64,000 nt of DNA from Thalassomonas haliotis (GCF_028657945.1 NZ_CP059693.1:1426001-1490000); one strand, 5' to 3'; shown: positions 35,683 to 46,068, numbered from the stretch's first letter. Numbers and translations are program-made. The notes: generated by a model from the sequence alone, not told the origin.

Positions 35683-35900
35683 ATAGAGAACCTGCTTAAC
35701 TAAGTTATCTTGTTATCATAGTAAAGAAAAGGATCTAAGCATTAAAATAAATCATTTATACAAGCCGTTTTCCTGTAGCGCGGCCACTGGCTTTACATCG
35801 TTTTTGCAGGGTTAAAGCGGATAAGTTAAGATGCAGGATATCTTCACTACTCTGGTGCAAAGCCCTGAATAACTACAAATTATTACCGGCATTAATTTCT

Positions 35901-36797
35901 TTGTTGCAAACCCGGAACCTGACCGAGTCGGCAAAAGCCCTGCATGTCACCCAGTCCGCCATGAGTAAAACCTTAAGTCAGATCCGTCTGGCTTTTCATG
36001 ACAATATTTTGCTCCGCGAAGCAAACCAGTTTGTCCTGACCAAACGCGGAGAAGAGCTTAAGCAGCAATTGCCTGTGTTGCTGCAACAGCTTGATGAACT
36101 TTATCGGCCATCTGTGATGGATTTTGGTCAATGCCAGCGTAACTTCTCCCTGGCCTCAAGTGACTATGTTGCCCAGTTTATTCTGCCCGGTATTTTTAAA
36201 AGCCTTGCTGCACAGGCGCCTTATGCCTCGGTTGAGTATCAGTTATGGCAAAAGGACTGGTTAAGCCAGTTATCGCAGCGTTCGCTTGATTTGGTGTCTA
36301 CTATTACCGAAACCATTCCGGAAAATTTATACGGTAAAAAAATGGCGGAAGACAGTTTAGTGATGTTGATGAGCCGAAGTTATGCCCGGAAAAATAAGTT
36401 AACCAGGCTCGAAAATTATGTTGCGGCCAGGCATATCGTTATTACCGGGGGAGGGGATAAGGACAGCCCGGTTGATTCGGCGCTGCTTGCCCTGGGCAAA
36501 CAACGAAAAATTTATGCCAAGGTACCTTTTTTTCAGTCGGCGATTGAATTGTTGCTGACCACAGATACCGTGTTGACCATACCTTTGCATATTGCCGCCG
36601 ATTTTGTCGGTCTTTATGATTTACAGCTGGCGGCTTTGCCGTTTGAGAGTAAAGCACACCAGTATTATTTGTTATGGCATGCCAGGTATCACCAGGATCC
36701 CGAGCATAAGTGGTTCCGTGAGTTATGTTATCCATTGTTAAAAAATCACCTGTTAAAAACCAAAGCACAAGGTATGAAATTACTTCATAGTAACTAG
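35901..36797 (+). CDS. LysR-family regulator with disrupted or non-standard start
   Basis: The LysR helix-turn-helix (LTESAKALHVTQSAMSKTLS) and effector domain are intact to 36797. TTG 35901 would remove part of helix 1. The same frame continues upstream with LNNYKLLPALISL, a normal LysR beginning, but has no ATG or GTG; a CTG at 35865 is the only other choice. An ATG at 35831 in another frame encodes MQDIFTTLVQSPE and stops exactly where that segment begins. A one-base frameshift near 35865 would join them. The gene may thus be a recent pseudogene, use CTG, or contain a sequencing error. It is divergent from the solute-binding protein. Confidence 0.72.
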   Translation: MLQTRNLTESAKALHVTQSAMSKTLSQIRLAFHDNILLREANQFVLTKRGEELKQQLPVLLQQLDELYRPSVMDFGQCQRNFSLASSDYVAQFILPGIFKSLAAQAPYASVEYQLWQKDWLSQLSQRSLDLVSTITETIPENLYGKKMAEDSLVMLMSRSYARKNKLTRLENYVAARHIVITGGGDKDSPVDSALLALGKQRKIYAKVPFFQSAIELLLTTDTVLTIPLHIAADFVGLYDLQLAALPFESKAHQYYLLWHARYHQDPEHKWFRELCYPLLKNHLLKTKAQGMKLLHSN

Positions 36798-36900
36798 GAT
36801 AAAGTTTGATTTTATTTCATGGTTATGGCGGATTACACTAGTTGTTAATTATCAGGTGTACTATTTATACCGCCAGCAACAGTACCGAAAGGGGATTTTA

Positions 36901-37509
36901 ATGGAATTTACAGCTTGGCTTTCTTTAGCCGCTATTTGTTTAATGGGAGCCATGTCTCCCGGGCCGAGCCTGGCCATGGTATTAAAACATACGGTTTCAG
37001 GTGGCCGGGTAAACGGCATGATCACGGCGGTGACACATGGCGTCGGGGTTGCCCTGTATGCGGTATTCACTGTGATGGGGCTTGCGCTTATTATCAAGCA
37101 AACTCCCTGGTTATTTGAACTGATCCGTTATGCCGGTGCCGCCTATCTGGTGTGGCAGGCATTTAAAGCGTTAACGGCCAATTCTTCATCCGCCAAGCTT
37201 GATTACCAGCAAACCCGGGTAACCAAAACGCAAAGTGCCCATGAAGGTTTTATGATTGCCTTTTTGAACCCTAAGCTGGCAATATTCTTTCTGGCTTTAT
37301 TCAGCCAGTTTATTGATGTTAATGCCAACCTTGTACAAAAAACCATTATGGTGGCAACTGTCGGCGGTATAGATGCTTTATGGTATGTACTTATTGCCTT
37401 GCTCCTGTCCCAGTCGGCCTTGCTGACTAAGCTGAAAAATAACGTTAATGTTGTTGAGAAAATTACCGGGATTGCCTTTCTGCTGGTGGCGGCGCGGATT
37501 GTTTTATAG
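36901..37509 (+). CDS. LysE/RhtB-family amino-acid exporter
   Basis: A 202-residue inner-membrane exporter from ATG 36901, which has AGGGGA upstream. About six hydrophobic segments are visible. The N-terminal signature is GAMSPGPSLAMVLKHTVSGG; RYAGAAYLVWQAFKAL and GFMIAFLNPKLAIFFLALFS follow. RhtB-type proteins export homoserine, threonine or other amino acids. The LysR gene ends 103 bp upstream in the same orientation; control by it is possible but not shown. The stop codon falls within a 13 bp tandem duplication (TATAGGAAATGCT at 37505 and 37518). Confidence 0.92.
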   Translation: MEFTAWLSLAAICLMGAMSPGPSLAMVLKHTVSGGRVNGMITAVTHGVGVALYAVFTVMGLALIIKQTPWLFELIRYAGAAYLVWQAFKALTANSSSAKLDYQQTRVTKTQSAHEGFMIAFLNPKLAIFFLALFSQFIDVNANLVQKTIMVATVGGIDALWYVLIALLLSQSALLTKLKNNVNVVEKITGIAFLLVAARIVL

Positions 37510-37634
37510 GAAATGCTTATAGGAAATGCTTATAGCGGATTGTTATAGGTAACTGTAATAAGTAATTGTAACAGCGAAGTGCAAAAGAGAAGCTGTCGCG
37601 GTTAATCAGCTAACCGCGACCTTATCAGTAAAGC

Positions 37635-38438
37635 TTATTTACTTAGGCTTTCCCCAAGGTGAGGTCTGATATCTTTTAAAATTTCTTTTAATAACCGGGT
37701 GCTGCTGGCAACGATATTGCCTGACTGCACATGGTTGTGACCACCGGTAAAGTCGGAAACCATACCACCGGCTTCAATTACCAGTAATTCACCTGCTGCG
37801 GTATCCCAAGGTTTTAAGCCAATCTCAAAGAAACCATCAACCCGGCCGGAAGCTACATAGGCCAAGTCTAATGCGGCTGAACCTGCACGGCGCATGTCTG
37901 AGGTTTTAACGAATAAGGTTTTCAGGACATTAAAGTAAGCATCAATATGCTGCTTTTTCTTGAACGGGAAACCTGTGGCTAAAATTGCACCGGTTAATTC
38001 TTTCGGCTGTTTGACCCGGATACGGAAACCGTTTAACTGGGCGCCTTTACCACGGCTGGCGGTGAACAGATCGCCGCGAATCGGATCGAAAACAACCGCT
38101 TGATCCAGCTTTCCTTTTACTTTTAAGGCAATTGATACGGCAAAATGAGGAATGCCTTTTACAAAGTTGGTGGTACCATCAAGCGGGTCGATGATCCACT
38201 GGTAGTCATCATCTTCACCCTTTAACACGCCACATTCTTCACTGATAATAGTGTGTTTCGGATAAGACTTGCGAATTGTCTCGATGATCGCCTGTTCTGC
38301 AGCAACATCAACATTTGTTACTACATCGTTTGTGCCTTTTAATTCGACTTCAACTTTATCGTGTTGTTCAAACGCACGAGAAATTACCTTGCCAGCGGCA
38401 CGTGAAGCGCGCACAGCAATATTAAGCATTGGATGCAT
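37635..38438 (-). CDS. suhB: Inositol-1-monophosphatase
   Basis: SuhB hydrolyses inositol phosphates and also acts in rRNA antitermination in E. coli. It has 267 residues. Metal motifs are EECG near 70, IDPLDGTTNFVKGIPHFAVS near 86-105 and WDTAAGELLVIEAGG near 215. DMRRAGSAALDLAYVASGRV is conserved. It is divergent from trmJ across a 337 bp spacer, the order seen in many gammaproteobacteria. A -10-like TATACT (38507-38512, minus) followed by a GC-rich discriminator suggests growth-rate control. Confidence 0.97.
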   Translation of the reverse strand: MHPMLNIAVRASRAAGKVISRAFEQHDKVEVELKGTNDVVTNVDVAAEQAIIETIRKSYPKHTIISEECGVLKGEDDDYQWIIDPLDGTTNFVKGIPHFAVSIALKVKGKLDQAVVFDPIRGDLFTASRGKGAQLNGFRIRVKQPKELTGAILATGFPFKKKQHIDAYFNVLKTLFVKTSDMRRAGSAALDLAYVASGRVDGFFEIGLKPWDTAAGELLVIEAGGMVSDFTGGHNHVQSGNIVASSTRLLKEILKDIRPHLGESLSK

Positions 38439-38775
38439 ATTTTGACTACCCTAATTTTGTAAAAGAACGTTGCTTGAAAACCGTCACCGAAAATCAAGCG
38501 GCGCGCAGTATAACAAAGATACACAAACAGATCGAGCTATTTGCCGACTTTAAACGATTTCTCTTGCTGATATCTTCGCTGGTTATAAGTTAGCCCTCTG
38601 AATATACGAGAGATATAAGAGAAATAACGGTTAAATATTTTCAGGTTCTGCCTGCTTATAAATAATTAAACTATTAAAGATTGAATAACCATAGCTTAAA
38701 TGATGCAAAGATGTGTTTTTTTAACAGCATTTCCCGAGAGTTTTGTGGTAGAATTACCGCCATTTTTTTAGTTAG

Positions 38776-39570
38776 ATGTCCAGAATAGCAGTCATGTCAG
38801 GTACCCAAGAAACTTCCTTACCAGGTTCTTTATTAGATAAAGTCCGCATTGTTTTAGTTAACACATCAGATTGCCGGAATATCGGCTCCGCCGCCCGGGC
38901 AATGAAAACCATGGGATTATCCCAGTTGATCCTGGTGGATCCGCTGGAAATGCCTAATGGCCAGGCCCAGGCGCTGGCGGCAGGTGCTACCGATGTTTTG
39001 GCTAATGCAAAAGTTGTCAGCACTTTGGAAGAAGCCATCAATGATTGCGGTCTGGTTGTTGGTACCAGCGCCCGTTCGCGTACTTTGCCCTGGCCGATGC
39101 TGGAGCCGCGCGGTTGTGGTGAAAAGCTTATCAGTGAAGCGAACGAGTATCCGGTGGCCCTGGTGTTTGGCCGAGAGAGCAGCGGTTTAACCAACGACGA
39201 ATTGCAATTGTGTCATTTCCACGTGCAAATTCCGGCAAATCCACAGTACAGCTCGTTGAACCTGGCAATGGCGGTACAAACCTTAAGTTATGAAGTGCGC
39301 ACCAGTTTCCTGGCACAAGAGCAACAAGCTTATGCTGCCAAAGATAGCGAAGACGATGATGCTTACCCGGTAGTGGAAGAAACCGAGCGTTTATATCAAC
39401 ACTTTGAACAGGCGCTGACGGCAACCGGCTTTATTGTCCCCAGCCATCCTGGCTTGGTGATGACCAAATTGCGCCGTTTATTCAACCGGGCTCGTCCGGA
39501 TATGAAAGAAGTCAAAATGTTACGGGGCATGTTGGCATCGGTTGAACGTGCCGCCAAAGCGAACAAATAA
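38776..39570 (+). CDS. trmJ: tRNA (cytidine/uridine-32-2'-O)-methyltransferase
   Basis: TrmJ methylates the ribose of nucleotide 32 in several tRNAs. A SPOUT-class enzyme of 264 residues (or 258 from ATG 38794). The knot motifs are [20 protein letters not shown] near the start, [19 protein letters not shown], and [20 protein letters not shown]. The C-terminal helical extension includes [20 protein letters not shown]. It lies 13 bp before cysE, and the series leads into the isc genes. A TAGAAT box at 38749-38754 is a candidate -10. Confidence 0.96.
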   Translation: MSRIAVMSGTQETSLPGSLLDKVRIVLVNTSDCRNIGSAARAMKTMGLSQLILVDPLEMPNGQAQALAAGATDVLANAKVVSTLEEAINDCGLVVGTSARSRTLPWPMLEPRGCGEKLISEANEYPVALVFGRESSGLTNDELQLCHFHVQIPANPQYSSLNLAMAVQTLSYEVRTSFLAQEQQAYAAKDSEDDDAYPVVEETERLYQHFEQALTATGFIVPSHPGLVMTKLRRLFNRARPDMKEVKMLRGMLASVERAAKANK

Positions 39571-39583
39571 GTAAGGAATTATT

Positions 39584-40399
39584 ATGTTTAGCCGTATCAA
39601 AGAAGATATTAATAGTGTCTTTGATCGTGATCCAGCTGCACGTACCGTTTTTGAGGTACTGACCAATTACCCGGGCATGCATGCCATCTGGGGGCATCGC
39701 CTGGCAAAATTTTTCTGGCAGAAAAATTTCAAATGGCTCGCCAGAAGCATTTCGACTTTTGTCCGCTGGTTAACCGGGGTGGAAATACATCCGGGGGCGA
39801 CCTTGGGGAAACGATTCTTTATTGATCACGGCATGGGCATAGTCATTGGTGAAACTGCTGAAATCGGCGACGATTGCACTTTATACCATGGTGTAACCTT
39901 AGGGGGCACCAGCTGGAACGCGGGAAAACGCCATCCGACCTTAGGTAACAATGTGGTGATCGGCGCCGGCGCCAAAGTATTGGGGCCGCTCAATATCGGT
40001 GAAAATGCCCGTATCGGCTCAAATGCCGTGGTGGTCAAAGATGTCCCGGAAGGGGCAACTGTAGTCGGAATACCGGGTCGGGTGGTTAAAGACACCAATG
40101 GCGGCGCCGATCCCAGCGAAGAAAAACGCGCCGAAGTGGCCAAGAAATATGGCTTTGATGCTTATGCGGTGTCAACCAATAACCCGGATCCGGTGGCAAA
40201 AGCCATAGGCAGAATGCTTGATCATATGCATTTAATGGACAATAAAGTGGTTTCCCTATGTAAAGAGGTTAATGAGCTCGGCGGTAATGTCTGCGACGAT
40301 GCTTTGCCTGAACTTAGGGTGGGTGAGTTCGATGAAGACGAGAAAGCCGCAGCGAAACGACGCGAACATGCAGTAGAGTCTTTTGATCCCGGAATTTAA
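39584..40399 (+). CDS. cysE: Serine O-acetyltransferase
   Basis: CysE acetylates serine to O-acetylserine, the carbon skeleton for cysteine. A 271-residue left-handed beta-helix protein: N-terminal helices, then hexapeptide repeats including [40 protein letters not shown] and [15 protein letters not shown]. The catalytic Asp and His lie in IDHGMG and LYHGVT. The C-terminal tail is longer and more acidic than the short isc-type SAT. Its position between trmJ and iscR fits supply of cysteine for IscS. Ribosome site AAGGAA precedes the ATG. Confidence 0.96.
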   Translation: MFSRIKEDINSVFDRDPAARTVFEVLTNYPGMHAIWGHRLAKFFWQKNFKWLARSISTFVRWLTGVEIHPGATLGKRFFIDHGMGIVIGETAEIGDDCTLYHGVTLGGTSWNAGKRHPTLGNNVVIGAGAKVLGPLNIGENARIGSNAVVVKDVPEGATVVGIPGRVVKDTNGGADPSEEKRAEVAKKYGFDAYAVSTNNPDPVAKAIGRMLDHMHLMDNKVVSLCKEVNELGGNVCDDALPELRVGEFDEDEKAAAKRREHAVESFDPGI

Positions 40400-40439
40400 C
40401 TGAAATTGTTGTTTTTGCCTTTTATTATTCTCGACTATA

Positions 40440-40518
40440 ATACCTGAGTGTTTTACTCAAGTATTGTTTGACTCTTTGCTGCTCTCAGGTAAAATACTTG
40501 AGTAAAAGGGTCAGGTAT
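40440..40518. repeat. Large inverted repeat between cysE and iscR
   Basis: The inner arms TTTTACTCAAGTATT (40451-40465) and AATACTTGAGTAAAA (40493-40507) are perfect. The outer arms ATACCTGA (40440-40447) and TCAGGTAT (40511-40518) extend the stem after a 3 nt mismatch; the loop is 27 nt. It may end the cysE transcript, shape the iscR leader DNA or be a small mobile remnant. Confidence 0.8.
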
Positions 40519-40522
40519 TTAT

Positions 40523-40550
40523 TTGACTAATTTACTGGGTTATGTAAAAT
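40523..40550 (+). promoter_or_regulatory. iscR promoter with overlapping IscR type-1 site
   Basis: TTGACT (40523-40528), a 16 bp spacer and TAAAAT (40545-40550) form the promoter. GACTAATTTACTGGGTTAT (40525-40543) matches the type-1 IscR site described in E. coli at about 16 of 19 positions. Repression by cluster-bound IscR is therefore expected. Confidence 0.75.
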
Positions 40551-40602
40551 TGCGCGGCTATTTATCCTTAGCCTTAATAAAAGCAGTATTAAAGGGCAGA
40601 CA

Positions 40603-41112
40603 ATGAAACTGACTTCAAAAGGGCGTTATGCCGTAACAGCAATGCTTGATGTGGCTATTCATGCGGTTTCGGGCCCGGTACCTTTAGCTGACATTTCCGA
40701 GCGGCAGGGTATTTCCCTGTCGTATCTGGAGCAATTATTTTCCCGCTTACGCAAAAGTGGCTTAGTGACCAGCGTAAGAGGTCCGGGCGGTGGCTATCGC
40801 CTGGGAAAATGTTCGGCGCAAATTGCCGTGGCACACATTATCAGTGCCGTGGACGAAAGTGTTGATGCCACTAAGTGTTTGGGACAGGGTAATTGCCAGG
40901 GTGGCAGCCAGTGTTTAACCCATAGTTTATGGGCTGATTTGAGTCAGCGCATAGAAGATTTTTTACAAAATATTTCTTTAGCCGAACTTATCGACCAAAG
41001 AGATGTGAAATCAGTGTCAAAACGACAAGACAGCGAGCATAAAAAAACTGCCGCCAACGCTTCGTTAGAAACATTGATCACAACCAGAAATATTATTCAC
41101 GACTGGCAATAG
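40603..41112 (+). CDS. iscR: Fe-S cluster regulator IscR
   Basis: A 169-residue Rrf2-family regulator that senses Fe-S status. The winged helix is at the N-terminus ([52 protein letters not shown]). The cluster ligands are the three cysteines of [13 protein letters not shown] (spacing 5 and 5) plus the usual nearby His. It heads the isc genes with a type-1 site over its own promoter. The C-terminal tail is slightly extended and polar. Confidence 0.97.
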   Translation: MKLTSKGRYAVTAMLDVAIHAVSGPVPLADISERQGISLSYLEQLFSRLRKSGLVTSVRGPGGGYRLGKCSAQIAVAHIISAVDESVDATKCLGQGNCQGGSQCLTHSLWADLSQRIEDFLQNISLAELIDQRDVKSVSKRQDSEHKKTAANASLETLITTRNIIHDWQ

Positions 41113-41147
41113 CCAGAGTGCCTATTAAAGTTGGAGTACGTTAGCCC

Positions 41148-42362
41148 ATGAAGCTTCCTATTTATTTTGATTACTCAGCCACTACTCCGGTAGATAAGCG
41201 TGTTGCAGAGAAAATGATGCAATATCTGACCACGGACGGGATTTATGGCAATCCGGCGTCACGGTCCCATAAGTTTGGCTGGCAGGCAGAAGAAGCGGTT
41301 GATATTGCCCGCAATCAGGTTGCTGATTTGATCAATGCCGACCCGCGTGAAATTGTTTTTACTTCCGGGGCAACCGAGTCCAATAACCTGGCGATTAAAG
41401 GGGCGGCTAACTTCTACGGTAAAAAAGGTAAGCATATTATTACCTGTAAAACCGAACATAAAGCCGTGCTTGATACCTGCCGTGAAATGGAGCGTCAGGG
41501 ATTTGAAGTAACCTACTTAGATCCCGAAAGCAATGGCTTAATTGATTTAAACAAGCTCAGTGAAGCTATGCGTGATGACACGGTTTTAGTGAGTATCATG
41601 CATGTAAACAACGAAATTGGTGTCATTCAGGATATCGCCGAGATTGGTGAAATGTGTCGTGCCCGTAAGATCATTTTCCATGTCGATGCTGCGCAAAGCG
41701 CCGGTAAACTGCCGATTGATATGCAGCACCTGAAAGTGGATTTAATGTCCTTTTCGGCCCATAAGATTTACGGTCCTAAAGGCATGGGCGCCTTATATGT
41801 TCGCCGTAAGCCTCGGGTACGTTTAGAAGCACAAATGCACGGCGGCGGACACGAGCGCGGTATGCGTTCAGGTACCCTGCCAACCCATCAGATTGTTGGC
41901 ATGGGTGAAGCTTTCAGGATCGCCAAGGAAGAAATGGAGCAAGATCTTGCCCATGTGACTGCAATGCGCGACCGTTTATGGCAGGGCATCAGCGCCATGG
42001 AGCAGGTGTTCATTAACGGCGACGCCGATAAGCGTTATACCGGTAATTTAAATGTCAGCTTCAACTTTGTTGAAGGTGAGTCGTTAATTATGGCGTTAAA
42101 AGACTTAGCGGTTTCTTCCGGCTCGGCTTGTACTTCGGCCAGTTTAGAGCCTTCTTACGTGTTACGTGCGTTGGGCTTAAACGATGAAATGGCACACAGC
42201 TCTATCCGTTTTAGCTTTGGCCGTTTCACGACCGAAGAAGAAGTTGATTATGCCATCGAGTTGATCCAAAAATCGATTGGCCACCTGCGTGATATGTCAC
42301 CGCTTTGGGAAATGTTCAAAGACGGTATTGATTTAGATTCTATTGAATGGGCGGCTCACTAG
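41148..42362 (+). CDS. iscS: Cysteine desulfurase IscS
   Basis: IscS takes sulfur from cysteine with pyridoxal phosphate and passes it to IscU. The 404 residues match the family. Motifs: [10 protein letters not shown] at the N-terminus, [14 protein letters not shown], the PLP lysine in [20 protein letters not shown], and the active cysteine loop [20 protein letters not shown]. The C-terminus ending LDSIEWAAH is as usual for IscS. Second gene of the isc run, 36 bp after iscR. Confidence 0.98.
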   Translation: MKLPIYFDYSATTPVDKRVAEKMMQYLTTDGIYGNPASRSHKFGWQAEEAVDIARNQVADLINADPREIVFTSGATESNNLAIKGAANFYGKKGKHIITCKTEHKAVLDTCREMERQGFEVTYLDPESNGLIDLNKLSEAMRDDTVLVSIMHVNNEIGVIQDIAEIGEMCRARKIIFHVDAAQSAGKLPIDMQHLKVDLMSFSAHKIYGPKGMGALYVRRKPRVRLEAQMHGGGHERGMRSGTLPTHQIVGMGEAFRIAKEEMEQDLAHVTAMRDRLWQGISAMEQVFINGDADKRYTGNLNVSFNFVEGESLIMALKDLAVSSGSACTSASLEPSYVLRALGLNDEMAHSSIRFSFGRFTTEEEVDYAIELIQKSIGHLRDMSPLWEMFKDGIDLDSIEWAAH

Positions 42363-42381
42363 AGCACTCTGGAGAAATATT

Positions 42382-42765
42382 ATGGCTTATAGCGAAAAAG
42401 TAATTGATCATTATGAAAATCCACGCAACGTAGGTTCCATGGATAAGAGTGATCCTCAGGTAGCAACCGGTATGGTGGGTGCTCCGGCCTGTGGCGACGT
42501 GATGAAGTTACAGTTAAAAATTTCTGACAGCGGCATTATTGAAGACGCCAAGTTTAAAACTTACGGTTGTGGCTCTGCCATCGCCTCGAGTTCTTTGGTA
42601 ACCGAGTGGGTAAAAGGCAAGTCGGTTGACGAAGCGGCAGAAATTAAAAATACCGCCATCGCCGAAGAGCTGGCTTTACCGCCGGTAAAAATTCATTGCT
42701 CTATCCTGGCGGAAGACGCAATTAAAGCGGCTCTTGAAGATTATCGTAGCAAGCACGGCGAATAA
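42382..42765 (+). CDS. iscU: Fe-S scaffold IscU
   Basis: A 127-residue scaffold on which 2Fe-2S clusters are built. I chose ATG 42382 ([16 protein letters not shown]), which has GGAG upstream. The cluster ligands are the cysteines in [22 protein letters not shown] and [11 protein letters not shown], and the HscA-binding motif LPPVK is present. It lies 19 bp after iscS and 10 bp before iscA. Normal in every respect. Confidence 0.98.
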   Translation: MAYSEKVIDHYENPRNVGSMDKSDPQVATGMVGAPACGDVMKLQLKISDSGIIEDAKFKTYGCGSAIASSSLVTEWVKGKSVDEAAEIKNTAIAEELALPPVKIHCSILAEDAIKAALEDYRSKHGE

Positions 42766-42775
42766 GGCGGAAACC

Positions 42776-43099
42776 ATGTCAGTTACCATGACGCCCGCGG
42801 CGTCCGAACGGGTAAAAAGCTTTCTGGCAAACCGGGGCAAAGGCCTGGGTCTGCGTTTGGGCATTAAAACCACCGGCTGTTCCGGCCTGGCTTATGTGCT
42901 CGAATTTGTTGATGATGTTAATGAAGACGATCAGATGTTTACCATAGATGATGTCAATGTCATTATCGACGGCAAAAGCCTGGTTTACCTTGACGGTATC
43001 GAGCTGGATTTTGTTAAAGAAGGCTTAAATGAAGGCTTTAAATTTACCAACCCCAATGCCAAAGGCGAATGTGGTTGCGGTGAAAGCTTTAACGTTTAG
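42776..43099 (+). CDS. iscA: A-type Fe-S carrier IscA
   Basis: A 107-residue A-type carrier that moves Fe-S clusters to targets. I chose ATG 42776 ([20 protein letters not shown]), with AAGGCGGAAAC upstream; the frame is open into iscU but unsupported. The three cysteines are in TTGCSGLAY and [11 protein letters not shown] hairpin and a 116 bp gap separate it from hscB. Confidence 0.97.
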   Translation: MSVTMTPAASERVKSFLANRGKGLGLRLGIKTTGCSGLAYVLEFVDDVNEDDQMFTIDDVNVIIDGKSLVYLDGIELDFVKEGLNEGFKFTNPNAKGECGCGESFNV

Positions 43100-43174
43100 C
43101 TAATGTCTAGTTGTTGCTGGCTGTGCTGTCTTTTTCCGGCGGCGCAGCTTTGCTTTATATTTGTTATGTAAAGG

Positions 43175-43195
43175 CGGCTTTTAAAGCCGTTTTTG
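43175..43195 (+). terminator. Terminator-like attenuator before hscB
   Basis: The palindrome CGGCTTTTAAAGCCG (43175-43189) is followed by TTTTT. It lies inside the isc run, 21 bp before hscB, so it probably reduces readthrough into hscB-hscA-fdx rather than ending it. Confidence 0.65.
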
Positions 43196-43215
43196 TGTGA
43201 ATTCACGGGGTTGTT

Positions 43216-43743
43216 TTGAATTACTTTCAGCTTTTTGGCCTGGATAGCGGTTTTGAGGTCGATACTCTTAAACTCAGCGAATTATACCAGGCATTACAAA
43301 AATCAGTTCACCCGGATCGTTTCGCCCATGCATCCACCCAGGAGCAGGCCATGGCGGTACAAAAGTCAGCCATGATCAATGATGCCTATCAGATCTTAAA
43401 AAATCCCCTGCAGCGTGCTGAATATCTGCTGAAAATGCGCGGCACCGAAATGCCTTCCGAACAGAGTTCGTTTCGTGATACCGGCTTTTTAATGCAGCAA
43501 ATGGAGCTGAGGGAAATGATTGCCGAGGTGAAATTTTCCGCCGATCCCGAAGGTGCCTTTACTGAGGCTGAGCAAACGCTTAGCAGTCAATACCAGGCGT
43601 TATTTGACCAGTTAACACAGCAGCTGGCGGCAGAGAACAGCGAGTCCGATACACTTGCCTGTGACAACCTGCGCAAATTAAAATTTTATCAGAAACTTCA
43701 TCTGGAGCTCGAACGTCTCGAAGAGCAGATATTTGAAGATTAA
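43216..43743 (+). CDS. hscB: Co-chaperone HscB
   Basis: A 175-residue J-domain protein that brings IscU to HscA. It starts with TTG at 43216 (MNYFQLFGLDSGFEV), since the conserved N-terminus begins there and no ATG is near; ACGGGG lies upstream. The J-domain motif is HPDRF in KSVHPDRFAHAS. The C-terminal helical bundle (about 80-170) binds IscU. The rare start codon and the preceding hairpin both suggest lower expression than iscRSUA. Confidence 0.96.
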   Translation: MNYFQLFGLDSGFEVDTLKLSELYQALQKSVHPDRFAHASTQEQAMAVQKSAMINDAYQILKNPLQRAEYLLKMRGTEMPSEQSSFRDTGFLMQQMELREMIAEVKFSADPEGAFTEAEQTLSSQYQALFDQLTQQLAAENSESDTLACDNLRKLKFYQKLHLELERLEEQIFED

Positions 43744-43779
43744 ACTTTTCTTTTTCTTATAAAGGAAATCGTTCCAACC

Positions 43780-45642
43780 ATGGCCTTATTACAAATTGCT
43801 GAGCCCGGACAGAGCACAGTACCTCACGAGCATAGACTCGCCGCCGGCATTGACTTAGGCACAACTAACTCTTTAGTTGCCAGTGTCAAAAGCGGTTTAA
43901 CCGAAACTTTAGCCGATGAAAATGGCGATGATATCCTGCCATCCGTGGTCAGCTACCAGGCACAGGAAGTCCTGGTGGGCAAGGGGGCAGAAGCCTTTGC
44001 TATAAGCGATGCCGAAAATACCATAGTGTCAGCCAAGCGCTTGATTGGCCGCTCTTTGCAGGATATCCGCGGAAAATACCCGTCTTTGCCTTACCGCTTT
44101 AGCGGTGATGAAAATCATCCCGATATCCAGACCCGACAGGGCAGGGTAAACCCGGTGCAGGTGTCTTCGCAAATATTAAAGACTTTGTCACAGCGCGCTG
44201 AAAAGGCGCTGGGCGGCGAATTAACCGGTGTGGTGATCACAGTTCCGGCCTATTTTGACGATGCCCAAAGACAAAGCACTAAGGATGCCGCTAAGCTGGC
44301 GGGATTAAATGTCTTGCGTCTGTTAAATGAACCAACCGCCGCTGCTGTGGCCTATGGTCTTGATAGCGGTCAGGAAGGGGTGATAGCGGTTTACGATCTC
44401 GGTGGCGGTACCTTTGATATTTCCATTTTAAGGTTAAACAAAGGCGTATTTGAAGTCCTGGCTACCGGCGGGGACTCTGCCCTGGGGGGCGACGACTTTG
44501 ATGTCAGTCTGGTGGATCACCTTATTGAAGAATCTGGGCTTGAGCGTCCGCTGCCTGCTTCTATGGAACGTCAGTTACTCCAGCAGGCGCGCTTTGCCAA
44601 AGAGCAGTTGAGTGCTCAGGATAGCGTGGAAATCAGCCTGGCACTTAGTGATGGAAATATCTGGAGTACTCAGCTGAGCAAAGCGACGTTTGAACAGCTT
44701 ATTTCCTCTTTGGTGGCAAAAACCTTAAGGGCTTGTAAGCGCAGCTTAAAAGATGCCGGTATCAGCGTGGATCAGGTCCATGAAGTGGTCATGGTCGGCG
44801 GCTCTACCCGGGTGCCTTTAGTGCGCAGCGAAGTGGAAAAATATTTCCAGCGTACGCCGCTAACCTCGATAGATCCCGACAAGGTGGTTGCCATGGGCGC
44901 CGCCATTCAGGCAGACGTACTGGCGGGCAACAAACCCGACAGCGATATGCTGTTGCTCGATGTCATTCCTTTGTCGTTGGGCCTTGAAACCATGGGCGGC
45001 CTGGTGGAAAAAGTGATCCCGAGAAATACCACTATCCCTGTGGCCAAAGCGCAGGAGTTTACCACCTTTAAAGACGGACAAACGGCGATGGCCATCCATG
45101 TCTTGCAAGGGGAGCGTGAACTGGTCGATGCCTGTCGTTCACTGGCACGCTTTGAATTAAGGGGCATACCGGCGATGACCGCGGGTGCCGCCCATATCAG
45201 GGTCACCTTTAAGGTTGATGCCGATGGTCTGTTGCATGTTTCGGCGATGGAAAAATCCACCGGGGTTGAAGCCAGCATCGAAGTGAAACCTTCGTTTGGT
45301 CTGGACGACAGCCAGATTGCCAATATGATCAAAGACTCCATGAGCCATGCCAAGGAAGACATAGCAGCGCGTATGCTCAAGGAGCAGCAGGTTGAAGCCA
45401 AGCGGGTGATAGAGTCGGTACAGTCGGCCTTATTCGAAGACGGTAAGCTGCTGAGCGATGAAGAGCGCCAGCTTATTGATGCCAATATTGCTGATTTACA
45501 GGAAATCAGCCAAAAAACAGATGTTGCCGCTATTGAAGCGGCAATTGAGAAATTAAATCACAGCACCGCGACTTTTGCCGAGCGGCGTATGGATGCCTCC
45601 ATTCGCACCGCATTAGCCGGTCATTCGGTAGACGAGGTTTAA
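43780..45642 (+). CDS. hscA: Hsp70-type chaperone HscA
   Basis: HscA is the specialised Hsp70 that helps release clusters from IscU. It has 620 residues. The ATPase domain shows [69 protein letters not shown] and [14 protein letters not shown]. The substrate-binding domain follows from about 390 and a helical lid ends the protein. Length and motifs separate it from DnaK (about 640 with a longer tail). It follows hscB by 36 bp and precedes fdx by 3 bp. Confidence 0.98.
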   Translation: MALLQIAEPGQSTVPHEHRLAAGIDLGTTNSLVASVKSGLTETLADENGDDILPSVVSYQAQEVLVGKGAEAFAISDAENTIVSAKRLIGRSLQDIRGKYPSLPYRFSGDENHPDIQTRQGRVNPVQVSSQILKTLSQRAEKALGGELTGVVITVPAYFDDAQRQSTKDAAKLAGLNVLRLLNEPTAAAVAYGLDSGQEGVIAVYDLGGGTFDISILRLNKGVFEVLATGGDSALGGDDFDVSLVDHLIEESGLERPLPASMERQLLQQARFAKEQLSAQDSVEISLALSDGNIWSTQLSKATFEQLISSLVAKTLRACKRSLKDAGISVDQVHEVVMVGGSTRVPLVRSEVEKYFQRTPLTSIDPDKVVAMGAAIQADVLAGNKPDSDMLLLDVIPLSLGLETMGGLVEKVIPRNTTIPVAKAQEFTTFKDGQTAMAIHVLQGERELVDACRSLARFELRGIPAMTAGAAHIRVTFKVDADGLLHVSAMEKSTGVEASIEVKPSFGLDDSQIANMIKDSMSHAKEDIAARMLKEQQVEAKRVIESVQSALFEDGKLLSDEERQLIDANIADLQEISQKTDVAAIEAAIEKLNHSTATFAERRMDASIRTALAGHSVDEV

Positions 45643-45645
45643 ATT

Positions 45646-45984
45646 ATGCCTAAGATTATTTTTCTTCCACATGAAGAATTATGCCCTGACGGGGCAGTGG
45701 TTGAAGCACAAACGGGTGAAAGCGTGTTAAACACCGCCCTGGAAAACAATATCGGCATTGAACATGCCTGTGAGAAGGTCTGCGCCTGTACCACTTGCCA
45801 TGTCATTATCCGGGAAGGTTTTGATTCTTTGGAAGAAAGCGATGAGCTTGAAGACGATTTGCTGGATAAGGCCTGGGGTCTTGAGCCTGAATCCCGTCTG
45901 GGCTGCCAGGCAATCGTCGCCGATGAAGACTTAGTGGTGGAAATTCCTAAATATACCATCAATATGGTGTCTGAAAACCACTAA
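45646..45984 (+). CDS. fdx: Isc-type 2Fe-2S ferredoxin
   Basis: A 112-residue adrenodoxin-type ferredoxin that gives electrons for cluster assembly. The ligands are C-X5-C-X2-C in CEKVCACTTCHVIIREG and the later Cys in RLGCQAIVADED. The acidic stretch DSLEESDELEDDLLD is typical. It is the last gene of the isc run. IscX is not seen after it; a terminator follows 31 bp downstream. Confidence 0.97.
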   Translation: MPKIIFLPHEELCPDGAVVEAQTGESVLNTALENNIGIEHACEKVCACTTCHVIIREGFDSLEESDELEDDLLDKAWGLEPESRLGCQAIVADEDLVVEIPKYTINMVSENH

Positions 45985-46015
45985 AAATGCGTTAACCTAA
46001 AATGCAGTGATATGA

Positions 46016-46050
46016 AAAAGGGTAATAATATTTGATGTTATTACCCTTTT
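46016..46050 (+). terminator. isc operon terminator
   Basis: The arms AAAAGGGTAATAA and TTATTACCCTTTT form a 13 bp stem with a 9 nt loop. It lies after fdx, and the following sequence is T rich. By symmetry it may also work on the other strand. Confidence 0.88.
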
Positions 46051-46068
46051 CTTTTTAAAAGCAGCGCT

